This document shows positions 35,889 through 47,920 of a stretch of DNA of 64,000 nt, in pieces. This DNA comes from Polytrichum commune (taxonomy: Eukaryota; Streptophyta; Polytrichopsida; Polytrichales; Polytrichaceae). Made by a program: the position numbers and the translations under genes. The stretch is taken from assembly GCA_950295325.1 (NCBI GenBank), contig OX485803.1, forward strand, positions 53,459,554 through 53,523,553, given 5' to 3'. The notes beneath the pieces are model-generated. The model was not told the DNA's origin, ran no database searches, and was given only the letters and a program-made list of their open reading frames with translations. Within the stretch, counting starts at the first letter, position 1. Each line of letters starts with the position of its first letter.

Positions 35889-36560
35889 TAAATGGGGGCC
35901 AATGTTGTCACATGTCTTGATGTTTGGACTCCCTAGAAAGGAGAAAAAAAAATGGGCTTGGGGGCCTTGAATTAGGGAGCCCAAAAGAGAACGCCTCAAC
36001 TCAATTGAGTACTCTTATGTCTAGCGCTTCCCAAATGATTTTCATCATCTTGACCTACAACCCATTTTGGCCATTATCAAGATAAGGATCAAGACAAAGG
36101 TTTCGATATGACCCGATAACATTTAGGGTGTTGAGGGGGTGGGGGATGAGATCATGGGATATGGGTTTCTTAAAGTCTTGTTTATCTACGTTAAGATGTG
36201 AATTAAAAAAAAAAGTGTCAAAGTTTCTTTAGTAAAAAGTTTAGCAATGGTTTGACTTGGAATATGGAAAGGAGACTAATTAATTTTATGTTTCCATTGG
36301 AATTTTGGAGATATTGATGGCAATCACGACCACAACGAGAAGTGTTTAGTGAGAGCCCCACCTATATATTGACAACATTGGCATTAGGTGCACCATTCCC
36401 CTCTTTCATTTCCTATCAAAAATGAAATGGGAATGCCTAGTAAGACATCTTCACGTTGGCTCAACAACCAATGTTTCTTTTTGCTTTTGCTTTTCTTTCT
36501 TGTGACACTAAGTGTGATGTTAGGAGTGGGGAAGAATCGAGGTAAGGCAATGTTGGGTGC
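35889..36560. other. no gene seen
   Basis: AT-rich DNA without recognisable content. Confidence 0.4.
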
Positions 36561-36785
36561 GTGAGAGAACGGATGCATGTGAAGTTGAGCCATACAATCA
36601 CAAGTGTGCATTGCATGGGCAAGAACAAGGGATTGCGCATATTAGGTGCTAGGAATGATGTTCTTATTGTTCGTGAAGGTGTTGATTACCACATAACTTT
36701 GGCATTCACAAAATTGGACATTGTGTGGGGTGACAAGTGCGGAATGTGGAGGAGAGTTCATAAGCTCTTTGTTAGTATTATGTGA
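36561..36785 (+). pseudogene. possible cytochrome P450 fragment
   Basis: One open frame contains TKLDIVWGDKCGMWRRVHKL followed by FVSIM and a stop. The order D-I-V-W ... G-x-x-W-R-R-V-x-K-L-F-V resembles the C-helix WRxxRK region of plant A-type P450s, where the Trp and Arg contact the heme propionate. The canonical Arg is His here. No I-helix, ExxR or heme-binding Cys motif is found nearby, and the frame is closed on both sides, so at best this is a short relic. The resemblance could be chance. Confidence 0.3.
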
Positions 36786-37831
36786 GATGTGAAGACATGT
36801 CACGATTGCAAGTGTTAAGCTAGTCACAATGACACAATTTAGCAAACTTATTCATGCCTATTATCACATGTGTAAAATAACAATGGAATTAAGGCATGTG
36901 CACATGTTGTGGGCACTGCACCTAAATTGGACACATTCTAGAAATGGTTTTCATTTCACACCCAAAGAATCTAAGAAGGTCATAAATTGTGTCCAGTTTA
37001 GGTACACTATCCGTAAGAGGTGCACATACCTTAGAGAAACTCAATTCTAAGTTTATCGATTTGTTAGTAGCACGAGTGACTCTATCCGGAATATTCGACT
37101 TGCAATAACCTAGACAAGAAACTCCGGAATGTGGCACATTCATTCCTTCTATAATGCACATCTAGAATGCGTGTGTGCATTCTTGTCAATTATTATAGGT
37201 CAAGATTGATGATATGTGCATTGGCCTTTGGGAAGGTGAATGAAGGAATCAAGGTGAGTGAATAAGCATATTCCCTAATTGAAGGTTCTACATAAATGAA
37301 CACCATTTTCAACGAACTAAGTTATAGAAGGACATTCTTCTCCAATGACGCTCTCCATCAATGCAAACCCTTTGTCATCGCCAATTGTCGTATTTGAATG
37401 TTGAGTCCGACCTCGGTCAATCAAGCCATTAGTTATATATGCATCAACGATGATATGAGCAGCTCTAATGAGGGAGAGAGAGAGAGAGCGTACCAATGTT
37501 GGACCGGTATCAATAATAAGCAACATCAATAATGATATCAAGAACCTACCTGTGATACCAATGGAATATTGACATTTGGTGGATATGTCAAGGTGAGAAC
37601 ATATTTGTATGCCCGCATTATTATTTGAGTCAATACCATTCTCAATCATATTGAAAACTATGACATTCTTGCCTATGTATGAAGGTTCTTGCACAATATG
37701 TAGACCCAAATGGAATTGAGAACAAACATATTGTCAAACACCCATACCCTATTGGTATCAAAAATTGTGAAATCCTCATTATAGGTACATGAATGGTTTC
37801 CAAAAATGATGATACCACACACTGGACTGTG
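36786..37831. other. no gene seen
   Basis: AT-rich DNA with a GA microsatellite near 37471-37488. An open frame of 130 codons on the minus strand (37317-37709) shows no family features. Confidence 0.4.
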
Positions 37832-37993
37832 CCTCTCATCCATCCAACATAAAATGTTGACCCCTTATGGGTTCGCGGCCGATTCATGTCAAATGATCTG
37901 AACTAGACTAATTTGTGGTCTTTAAAATTGATTATGGTGTAAGATCAACTAAACATAGGAACCTTAGGGCTACAACCTTGGATGAATGAGAGG
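37832..37993. mobile_element. MITE family C, copy 2 (about 162 bp)
   Basis: Left end CCTCTCATCCATCCAACAT; right end TTGGATGAATGAGAGG, the inverted match. The interior includes 'gaccccttatggg', shared in inverted orientation with the copy at 30681-30864. Confidence 0.6.
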
Positions 37994-39076
37994 GGTATGC
38001 TTGTATGCGATGGAAATTTCCCTCGGTCCCACAATGAGGAAGGAAAAAGAGTTAACAACCAAACAACATCACCCCACTACTAGCATAAGGTAGATGTGCA
38101 TACCTCGGTGCCTTGTCTTGAAAGAACACCTATATTTGAGTGGTGAATGGTTGGGTGTGGATCTAAGAACGGACACCAAAACAACATGTGTTGAAAAAAG
38201 ATTGGACCACGTGTACAATTTTTATCAACCATTCGAGACACAATAGTCACATAATTAAGAGGACCTATTAGAACATCTAATAACTCAAAGAATTTTCACT
38301 TTGGCAATACACAAAATATCCATACGAGCTCTAAAAGTTATGAGGAAAGTGGTTATGGACACAATCTAGATTAACTCACTATTTTTGGGCTTGGAACACC
38401 ATTACTCCTATGTTGAGTAATATTGTGCTCTATATATAAGAAACCTTGCATGTCGTACAAAACTCTCTACCACATTTATGTTGGGCCTTCCCGAGTGTCC
38501 AAGAGGCAAACATCGTTGTAAATGAGGAAGATTCCGACATTCGTTAAGACCCGCTTGAAACCAAATAAAAACATTGGCAAAAGGTGGGCAACTTCTTCTT
38601 TTTTCATTTTAGGGCACGTGCTTGAGTGGCCTTCGATCATGGCACATTCACCTTAGAATTTGTGGCAGCCATAATAGGTGTGGTGAAAACCTACTCCCTA
38701 TAAGTTAATGGCGTATTCATCCCTACATATTTAGAGTAAAATATTTCGGAGTCTCGTTTATTTTGGAGCTATAAAGTGTTCCGCGAGAGAGAGCACTAGC
38801 TATGGGACAAGTGTTTCTTACCTCAATGTAATATAAAAGGTTGCCACAAATACAAAGCTAACATATTATACTTGTTAAGAGAGAAATGGTTGGGGATTTG
38901 TGGTGTCAACATGAACTCATCCATCGAGAGAACTAAAATGGTAAGGAACCCTTTTATTACATGAACTAACTTTGTGAAGGCAACTTGACTATGGAATCGG
39001 CATCAACGACCTCAATTAGATTGTTGAGGTGCAATTGAATCATCCATCCATCCATGTATGATCGCATACAAACACA
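37994..39076. other. partial MITE family A copy and unassigned DNA
   Basis: About 38101-38390 is a diverged family A copy: 'acacctatatttgagtggtg', 'gatctaagaacggacacc', 'gattggaccacgtg', 'acttt ggcaatacacaaaatatcc'. Its termini are degraded. No gene is seen in the remainder. Confidence 0.5.
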
Positions 39077-39266
39077 CCTCTCATTCATCCAACATAACTC
39101 TATAAAACAATATGCAACCTAAAAGTTACTTTACTTAGTTGATATGACACCGGAATAAGCTTCAAAGACCCAAAAGCACTCTAATACAATCGAAGTCATT
39201 GGAGACGAATTCGGCTGCAAACGTAGCTAGAGGGGGTCCAAGTTTACATGTTGGATGGATGAGAGG
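39077..39266. mobile_element. MITE family C, copy 3 (about 190 bp)
   Basis: Left end CCTCTCATTCATCCAACAT, right end ATGTTGGATGGATGAGAGG. The interior has 'caaagacccaaaag', matching copy 1. A CTCCT simple repeat (39293-39308) follows. Confidence 0.65.
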
Positions 39267-41682
39267 CATCCTCATATTGGACGCTTCCCTCTCCTCTCCT
39301 CTCCTCTCACCCGGATGAACATCATCCATCTCAGGTGCTTTTACTACTACTGCCGCATCCGTAACCACAACTATGGACGGACACCGGAAACATCCATGAC
39401 GTGGCCATCCATCCGTTTGGGCACTGTACACCTCGGTGGAGCATATTTACAAGGATGGGCACCAATGAAACGGCCGAAAAGGCATCCAAGGAAATGGATG
39501 AACAATGGGCAATGAATGTGAAGCCCGTCAGTTACCAGCCTACTAAGGCTTATTATTTAGATGTAGGTGGGGTATTCTATGTTCGTTCCATCATTAATGA
39601 CACTGCCCATGCCCATGTACTACCAATGTACTCATATGTTATTCATGTTGCTCCATGGGAACGGATTATGTGTTTTCATGAAGTCCATAAGGTATGTGGG
39701 CCGTGTCTTTAGGCCCCTTTCACACTAGAGCTTCACGGAGTTGCCAAGAGCTTCATAATGTTCTTTTGAAACGTGTCCCGTGGGCTTTGGAATGAGTATA
39801 ATAGGGTTTGCGCTTATATCGTAGAGGGTTCTCTATTCCATCTTTACTACACTAAATATATTCTTTAGTGTCACTTACTAGTTGGATTTACATATTGCTG
39901 TGTATTTCTATTGTTGATGTAAATAGTTATCAAGTAAAGTTGTTGATGTTATATAATGTCTGAACAACCAATTCAACATTCGTGAGTAAAATGTAAGAGA
40001 CAAAGTAAAGAGATACAACGTCGTGTAATTCCAAAGAGTGAGTGGCACGAAATATCATATTTAGTGTAGTGTCGGAATATAGGTTCCATGTGGGATTCAG
40101 GGAATTGACACGTGGCAAAGAGTGGGGGGGGGGAGGGGGAAATGATTAATATATGTCGAAATGGAGAGCCCTCTTTGATAATTCCTTCAAGATCCATCCA
40201 ACTTCATCACATCACTTAGTAGCACGTTATTGGACCGTGGGGCTAGGAGTTTTGTGAGCATAACACCTTTTTTATGATGGGCCTCGCTTATAAAACGAAC
40301 AATGCTTTGGGCTGAAAACTGTTTGTTTTGTGCCTTCGTATAGACAGACACATGTCATATCATGGGCTCGCCTTACCGGAAATGTTATGTCTAACACAGT
40401 TTGTGCGCTAGACTGTGCGGTGCGATTTGTTATAGATTAAGTGTTGGTTAAGTCTGGTTGTTGATGAGAGCACCATGTGGGACGACTAAACATGCTGGAC
40501 ATGTTTGCTGGCCGAAAATAAATGTTACCCTGGGAATAATTCATGCATGTTTGCCAACCTCTCAGTGTGCAAGCCCCATTTTAGAAAGGGTGTGACAATG
40601 AGTTGAATATGGTGTCTTCGAGCTTTGCCTATCATGCCACATGTCCATCTACCTACACATGCTTTGATATAAAATAAAATAAAAAATGAGACTCAAAGTC
40701 ATGGTGATTACACTTTCAATTATCATTTTCAAGAGGAAGGAGAAGAAGAAGAAGCTATAGTAGTACTCTCTTCAAAGCTAGTGAAACTCTCTTCAAAGCC
40801 TTGCTTAATTCTGCATAAGTTCAGCAAGGATTTATGTGCCACAATGGAGGCCAAGGTTCGTATGTATTATGATCATGATCCCCTTCCAAGTTTAGAGTGC
40901 AGCTTCCATTATTGGAAGCTTTTTGGCCCCAATGCCCATTTTGGTTCACAAAAAACGCGAAGCAATTATCTACTTCTTTTGACCAAGTTGCCTCATGTGA
41001 GTGATGATACGAACCAGGCAATCAGTTCATTAAAAAGGGATGTTTCTCACACTACACTGATACACGTGCTACACTAATTCCATCCACATTTCACACTACT
41101 TTATATATATATATATATCTATTACTACGGTTACAAAGTACTCGTTATTTTATTTCTTCTCCTTCTTTTTCTTCTTTTTTTTGGCTTTTCTTCATGTGGT
41201 TGCTATGGGAATGAATAACATTTGTAAACGGACATAAGTAAAGAGTCTGATACATAAGCTTTTGTCATCTAATTTTGACCCAAGATAGTTTGCATGGGTA
41301 AAGAAGCAACCTATTCGCGAAGGCAACCTGATTGCACATATCGGTGTACGTTGCGCTCTACATCTTAAGTTCAGTTTACATTTATGTATGGGTTCCCAAA
41401 AATTGGGATCTACAACACCCCATAAATGGAACTTACTTTCAAACCCAAGATTGGGTCCAAGCTTGCCGATTGATTTCTCGAACTAGGGTGAGTGTTTCTT
41501 AAGTGAAGACCACTGAGATTTGGCAGGGTAGTGATGTCACAATAGCGCAACTTCATTTTTTCAGCACCATGGACATGGACCCTAGTGTAAACTCTGTGGG
41601 GTCTAAAATTTGGCTTTCAACTGATAGGATTGCTCGATTTGGATGTTCCATTGTGTTGGACCCTAGTGTAAACCCACCCTTA
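39267..41682. other. no gene recognised; diverged repeat copies
   Basis: About 40040-40145 resembles part of the 34-35 kb tandem unit ('tgtagtgtcggaat', 'gacacgtggcaaagagtggggg'). About 41280-41345 is an inverted fragment of the family at 44830. A TA run is at 41101-41119. Open frames at 39401-39712 and 40781-41077 (+) lack recognisable features; a 77-residue ATG frame inside the latter starts at 40848. Confidence 0.4.
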
Positions 41683-42252
41683 GGGCCGGTTTACACCATG
41701 GACCATGAAGTCGTCCCAAGGCCTTCTAAAATCTGTGATTGGATTTTGAACTTGTCCTAGGACCATTTCAGTTTACGCCAAAGTAAAAACGTAAGAGTGA
41801 CCATGGAGTTCGAGGCCCTCAAAAGACATATTTTAAGGCCTACATTATCCATTGACATGGTCCAACATGGTTTTGTGCTGGGAGAGGCAAAAGAGGTGCT
41901 CTAGTAGAAAAAGGCAAGGGCCCATGGCGAGAAATGTTGTTATAATGAAAAATTTACAAATTCTTTTTTTGGGGGGGGGGGGGAAGAGAAGATGAAGACA
42001 AGAGAATAGTCGAATCGATTCTTCATTCTTTTTCAAAACTGCCCTTTTTGGGCATACATTAAAAAAACCAGATCATTCATTTTTTGGTGCATGGTCATTC
42101 TTCTTGGTCCGCATCCGGTTTACACCTAGTCCGAAGGCTTTGTAAATGAATTTGATAAGAAATCGGACCATGGAAGTTAGACCATAAAGTGGGACCATGG
42201 AAAAGACCATCTTCCATGGTCCGACTACATGGTCCATGATGTAAACCGGCCC
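41683..42252. mobile_element. MITE family B, copy 2 (570 bp)
   Basis: Ends GGGCCGGTTTACACCATGG and, inverted, CCATGATGTAAACCGGCCC, a terminal repeat of about 28 bp. Flanks are TTA on the left and TCA on the right. It aligns end to end with 2904-3476, including 'gtcccaaggcc', 'ctgacatggtccaac', 'gcaagggcccatg' and the T-run/G-run. No open frame of note. Confidence 0.75.
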
Positions 42253-45200
42253 TCACTAACTTACTAGCTAGCCACGACCAAAACGATATTGTTTATTTGG
42301 TCTCATTCCTCAAACCCATAATCAAGATCCGATTCAATCGATCCCTAGCTAGTCAATGCATGTCTTGGGCAATCACTTATACGGTCATCTTGGTCACCAC
42401 CGGGTCAAGCCTTACAATGCAAGGTGATCAAAAGTTTGGACCCGTTCATGCAATTTCCGAAGTGTAATTATACAACATTCATTATTAGCCTTTGCTCATA
42501 TTCATGCACACAAATTGATGCCGATTTATAGTTGACCTAAGTTTACTGTACCTGGTGACACTGAACTACCCGATCGTGCACCCTGAATTTCAACATAATT
42601 AACTTTAGTACTTCAGCCTAGATACTTGAAGAAGTGGCCAGAAATTCTCTCTGCAACGGAGATCACGACAAAATCACAAATCCGGTCCTTCCCACAATGT
42701 GAAAATCTTGAGGATTATATATATATATATCCACACCATTTACATGAGATTGTGAATTTTCTAAGACCTCTAAAGGTCTAAGTGGAATCTCTACCCAAAT
42801 GCTTAGAGAGTTCATTCAATTCAACATCTTATTAAAGAAAGTTTGTATGTCTGATGATGGTCGTGAATGTGCATATGATATTGTTTGCAAAAGTTGGGTT
42901 TTTTCATGCAACAACTTGACTGTCCACGTGTCTCAAATTAGATGATTACAATGTAAAGGCATACGTTGGTGTGGTCATGCAAAGGTGGTTGCTTGGACCA
43001 AAAATGTCCTTCTCGGTCTTTAGGGGTTAAGTCGGCGCACTACAAGCGGAGAAACATAATTTGAGAAATCTCAAACTGGTCATCATTCAATCACGTGAAC
43101 TGCATGGAAGAAGTAGATCTCTTGTAAGTGAACTTGAACCAACGTGTGGACAAAGGCCCTAGCGAGTAGGGAAGAAACTTGTATTTACAACCTCACCTCG
43201 ATAAATATGACACCTCAATTATACGATGCATCTCCCGTCGACCAGACTTTCTAGTGTTGATTTACCCCCATATTATGATGACAACGCTTGTGATACGACA
43301 TTTCTAGGCTTGATATGTCATATAATAGAGGTGATTGATGTGCATGCGTTGTGGGACCCACATCAGGGATCTACCTTGGGATTGGGAGTTGTTCCAAGCA
43401 CAAAATGAATTACAAGAAGAACATGAATCATGATCATATGTGGGTTAGCTTAACCTAACTCAAGTTATTTGTTTTTACCCTTGGTTAGACAACTTATGTT
43501 GCACTTTTGAATCTTTGGGATTGGGTGGAGGTTGAAGCAAAAATGAAGAAGATTCAAGCCAACTTAAGTAGTTGTTATAAATTCCTTCCTGAGTTTTGAT
43601 TGAAGGTTGGGTGGAGGTGGCTTACTTACACTAATTGGTAGGTGAGGGTCGGTGAAGGTGTTTAAAGGATAGAGGTTTTGTTAGTTAGGAAGCGTGTTGG
43701 TAGGGTTAGGGGAATTCATTCATATGTATTGAAAGGATCTAGTGGTAGGTCTTGGAATCTTGGAAACATCTTTGGTGGGGACAATTTTAGGTTAGAGTTT
43801 TGGTGGTGTTTCGTATTTAAAGAAAATTGAGATGGGTTAGGGGTTTTGGATATAAGGACTCCTCTCCTCTTCATATTAGGTTTAGATTTGGAGTCGGGAT
43901 AGGGGAGTGATGATTGTTGATGATTCAAATGATTCGTTGATTATTTCTTGAATCCTGTGATTGATTGATGGATTGCAAGTTGCACATATCAATCTTGCAA
44001 CCTAGGTTTTATCTTGAATGGTGTGATGGGAGGGATGTGTTGAAGGCATGGCTAAGTTGGTGGATTTGGCATGGGGTAGAGAAGTCCACTTGGGTTTAGA
44101 TTTGAATTAAGAGCTAGTGCAGGAGAATGATGTGGATGACCAACCAACCCCAATAATCAGGCCTCCTCAAGTCTGTGAGTGTGCCCAATAACAATCAAAT
44201 TTTGTAATGGCTTAGAAGGACATGGCTTTCTTATGGTCGGTTTTTACAAAGCACTGGTGATCGATGTTTGGTGAGGGAGGTTCTCGGATGAGATTGATAA
44301 GAGTTGCTCTCATTGTAATTGCCCTAGTGAGGAGACAATGAAGCAACAATTTTTTTAATTGTCCTTTGGCTCAACAAGTTTGGTGGTATGTTGTTAGTTT
44401 TGTATGGAAACTCTATGCTAAGCATGCAAATCTTGGCCCACATAGATCCTTCTATCTCTTCAATGTTTATTTGATTGCCTTCTGTTGACATGATTATGAA
44501 TAAGTCTCTTAAGTGATTCTAAAATCTGGCTCTTTCTTCTTAGTAGGATGAAAATGTGAAGTGGATAAAACTAACACATCTATAGTCAACTTTTTCTCTA
44601 AACCTTAGGCCCCCCTTTTGTACATCTACCTTCATAAAATGTAATAGACTTTTTAGAAGTACACACTAGAGAAGAAAAATACCTCTTCCCTTATGTATAT
44701 TATGTACGCTAATGCCTCAAATACTATCCCTTCTTACACTCACATTAGTTCGCACATGGTATGAAGAGTCTACCCCCCCGGTGGGGCATGGGAGAGAGTT
44801 CCTATAGTCTACTTGCACTCTTATGTGAAATTAGGTCGCCTTCGCGAATCGGGTGCCTCTTTACCCATGAAAATTGATTTGGGTCAAAATGATACCACAA
44901 AAAATTATAGCTTTGTTTATGTAGAAACCACAACATAATATGATATATGTACTTTGTTTACTGTGGTAAGATATATTCAAAATAGTGTGAATGTGGATGT
45001 ATTAGTGTGGGGCAGCCTAATTGCACACATTGGTGTAACTTAGTGCTAATGAATCACGTTTCGATACGAGACCAAACAAAACAAATACACCTAGGGTAGC
45101 CCACCCATTTTCGTAGCTTAGGCCAACCTATTTCCGTGCAACACAATATCAACCTCTGATCAATGTGGACATGTCATAATCAAAATCCAACTTACCCAAA

Positions 45201-45454
45201 TGCTAGTGGCTAAGTTGACAACTTAGTAGGATTTGATTGCAAGCATATTTAGGTGCCATAAACTATTGGTTACGGGAATCAAGCGTTCTTGGCTATCTAA
45301 ATGATCGGTGATCAAAAAGAGGATAACCTATATTAAAAAATTCACATTAAGTTGGTAATTACGAAAAACATTTTGAAAAGCTAAAAGGAGTTCCTTCTTA
45401 TTTCTATTTCTCTATCTTTGATCATACCTAACCTGCAAGACATGTCGAACCACA
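42253..45454. other. gene-free repeat-rich region
   Basis: About 44830-45030 is a copy of a dispersed family (see 30865-34090). A TA run lies near 42717-42731. About 43570-43930 is G+T rich on the plus strand; the minus-strand open frame 43716-43928 is low-complexity and unrecognised. No gene called. Confidence 0.4.
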
Positions 45455-45745
45455 AAACTGGTCGGGAACATTGTCCAAGGTGATTTTCAGGCATAATCGA
45501 TCGAAACCCGTGTTTTTTTTCTTCTCCAAGTCCAACCGGCTTCACATTCTACTCCTTCGGTTTCTCTTCACTAATGTGGAGGTATATTCCATAGATTCCT
45601 CTAAAATGATGGATACTTTTCCGGTTGCATCGAACTTCGCCCGGTTATCCTCAAACTCAACCGGTAATTCCTCAAACTCCACCGGTTAGTTCTCAAACTC
45701 AACCGGTTCATCCGTAACTAAGCAGCCGGTTCTCCCCATTCATTG
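45455..45745 (+). repeat. CCGG-family dispersed repeat with internal short tandem units
   Basis: Longest copy of the family ('ggcataatcgatcgaaa', 'ccaagtccaaccgg', 'ggaggtatattccatag', 'cctctaaaatgatgg'). Between about 45645 and 45710 the unit CTCAAACTCAACCGGT recurs three times with small changes, about 22-24 bp apart. The other copies have lost most CCGG sites (for example 'ttcaattggttcc' at 13.27 kb). Confidence 0.6.
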
Positions 45746-45989
45746 GTCGGGAATGGGTCGGCTACCCTAGACTAGGGAAAAAGCGCTTTGTAGTTACCGG
45801 TCCGCTCCCTATTGGGCCCGTTGCATAAAGCCTTGGATTCAACAAGGAATATATCTGGGTGCGTGAGTGAGTGGGCCTGAAAGTGGTGATAAGCATTGAC
45901 AAGTCACTTCCAAGGCCACCTGCCGTGTGGGCATCTTTTGGGTGCCCAATTGATTGGGAGATTTTTGTGCGGGTTCTTCGCCTCTCGTG

Positions 45990-46600
45990 CCACCGTGAGT
46001 GCCTAACTTTATATTAGGCACTTTATATTAGGGCCCATTTGGAGTTGAGCCCACTTGGACTTGAAGTGGGCCTTAACTTTAGCCCTACTTTACAAAGTGG
46101 GTCGTTGAGTGGGCCTTGCAATATAAAGTTCATAGGCCCACTTGTAGGGCCCAAATTGGAAATTCTACTTTAAAGTGGGCCTAGGGACTTTATATTGTAA
46201 GGCCCAATCCACGGCCCACTTTGTCTTAAATGAATTATGCCTTTGCTTGAACTAAAGTCATAAAGTCATAAAGTCATGAAGTCATAAATGACTATATGAC
46301 AGAAGTTGGGTGAAGTGGGCCGTAGATGCGAAGTGGGTCTCCATAAACCCTCGACCCATTATTTTGCCTTCGGCCCACTTTTTTCCCTCCAAAACGCCGC
46401 CATGTCACCCGCCACGCAAGCTTTAGGAGAAGTGGGCCAACTCTCAATATAAAGCCCTTGGGCCCATATTAGAGCCCATTTGGGCAATCTAAGCACTCTC
46501 ATTGGTTGATGCCTAGGGTTTGGAAATGGGCCCTAGAAATGGGCCCTAATATAAAGTGGCCCTTAGGGCCACTTCACACACAAGGCTGAAGGCCCTTGAC
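45990..46600. repeat. segment dense in AGTGGGCC/GGCCCACT and TTTATATT
   Basis: At least eight AGTGGGCC or GGCCCACT motifs in both orientations, several GGGCCC palindromes, and repeated 'ctttatatt' and 'caatataaag' blocks alternate over about 600 bp. An 8-bp unit TAAAGTCA is repeated in tandem at 46253-46284. There is no open frame. It may be the interior of a transposon or a decayed satellite. Confidence 0.6.
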
Positions 46601-46759
46601 CATGGCAATATAAGAATTCTCATTGGTCGAAAAGGCGGAGGCCGTTCAAGTTCACTTCACACTAGGAGGTGAAGGCCTAAAGGCCCAAAGAAAAGTTTGT
46701 GGATGAAAAGTCTACATGGAGTCCTACATGGCTGGTTGTGGATAAGGGTGCATGGTGTA
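46601..46759. other. no gene seen
   Basis: Tail of the motif-dense segment; nothing further. Confidence 0.3.
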
Positions 46760-46812
46760 CCGGAATTTGCCTCAGACCCACCTCCAAGAGGTGGGCTTGA
46801 CGCAAATTCCGG
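46760..46812. repeat. two-part hairpin
   Basis: CCGGAATTTGC (46760-46770) pairs with GCAAATTCCGG (46802-46812), and CCCACCTC (46777-46784) pairs with GAGGTGGG (46788-46795). The stems are separated by a symmetric 6/6 internal loop and closed by a 3-nt loop. The 146-codon open frame that crosses it is not recognised. Confidence 0.75.
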
Positions 46813-47518
46813 GAGACCATGAATTTTTAAATATTTGTTCCAGCAGGACAAATTTCAAGATAGACTCGCATGGCACATTCCAGAACAGATTCCAAGACAG
46901 ATTCCAGGACATACAAACACCACCGAGTAATTATCTTAAATTGATAAACTTGGAGACATATTATATTAAACCAAATCCTCCCCTCTTCTTTCCGCCAACA
47001 AAATATGCAATGGTCCTACAACATGGTTCATTCTCACTTCACACTATGCTTGAGGGCCCAAGACTACATAAAATGGCTTTCCCAACACCCATGGTACGGC
47101 CCTCACCATTACAAGGTCACACGGCTCTTGGCTCATGTGTGAAATATTCCTTCCTATATTTTAAGAGTTGTGGTAGCATATACCGCAAATAGTGTGGGTT
47201 GTGGGTAAATTAGCATGGGGTGGGGTATACCTCATTGCACATGGAGATAGTATGAGATGTCGGGTGCATGGGATTCCTTAAAAGCAAAGCATGTATACTG
47301 GGGCCCTCGATTCCATATGATAATTCATAAGAGAACAGGTTAAGTAAGCATCATCACCTGTCAGGGCCCGTTTACCATCAACTCAATGATTAACTTCAAA
47401 TTCTCAAACGTAATCAACACATTATTGTTGCACAGGCAGTTAGCTTAAAGCCAATCATACACGGTTTTAATGCCAGAAGCAATGAATGAGCGAGCGGGGA
47501 GAATTGAATGGGCTAGTT
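46813..47518. other. no gene seen
   Basis: Contains short near-repeats of 'agattccaagac/agattccaggac' near 46885-46910 and a fragment of the 30.9/44.8 kb dispersed family near 47160-47240. Confidence 0.35.
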
Positions 47519-47920
47519 ATATATGGATGAACCGGTTGAGTTTGAGAAATAACCGGTCGAAGAAGTTCAAGGCTTCCGTCCGCAGCATCACTGATAAATA
47601 TAGAGGAATCTATGGAATATACCTCAAATTAAGAAAGAATATGCCAAAAGTTGATAACATGTGCTTGGAAGCATGAGGATCTTAATTTTTGGGCATAATC
47701 GGTCGAGATCCTAATTTGTCATCTTTTGGTGTTTTTTCCTTTATTAATTTGAGGTATATTCCATAGGTTCCTTTAAAATGATCGGTGTGTGTGTGTGTGT
47801 GTGTGTTTTTATTTTTTTCAATGGTGTCTTAAACTTTCAGCTGATTATTTTTCAAGCTCAACTGTTTGATTTGTAACTAGTGGTTGGGTCTCCCAGTTCA
47901 TTGTCCTTGATTGGAGTCAT
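47519..47920. repeat. head-to-head inverted pair of the CCGG-family repeat
   Basis: A minus-orientation copy (about 47525-47690: 'gaaccggttgagtttgag', 'ataaccggtcgaag', 'tagaggaatctatggaatatacctcaaatt') is followed at once by a plus copy (about 47685-47920: 'gggcataatcggtcgagatcct', 'aatttgaggtatattccatagg'). A GT microsatellite (47787-47806) interrupts the second copy. Together they make a foldback. Confidence 0.55.

Noticed and set aside
40781..41077. 98-codon plus-strand open frame
   Set aside because: It begins at a non-ATG codon, has no recognised domain, and lies among repeat fragments.
46752..47192. 146-codon plus-strand open frame
   Set aside because: It overlaps a perfect hairpin and short tandem repeats, and the translation is low in information with no recognised domain.
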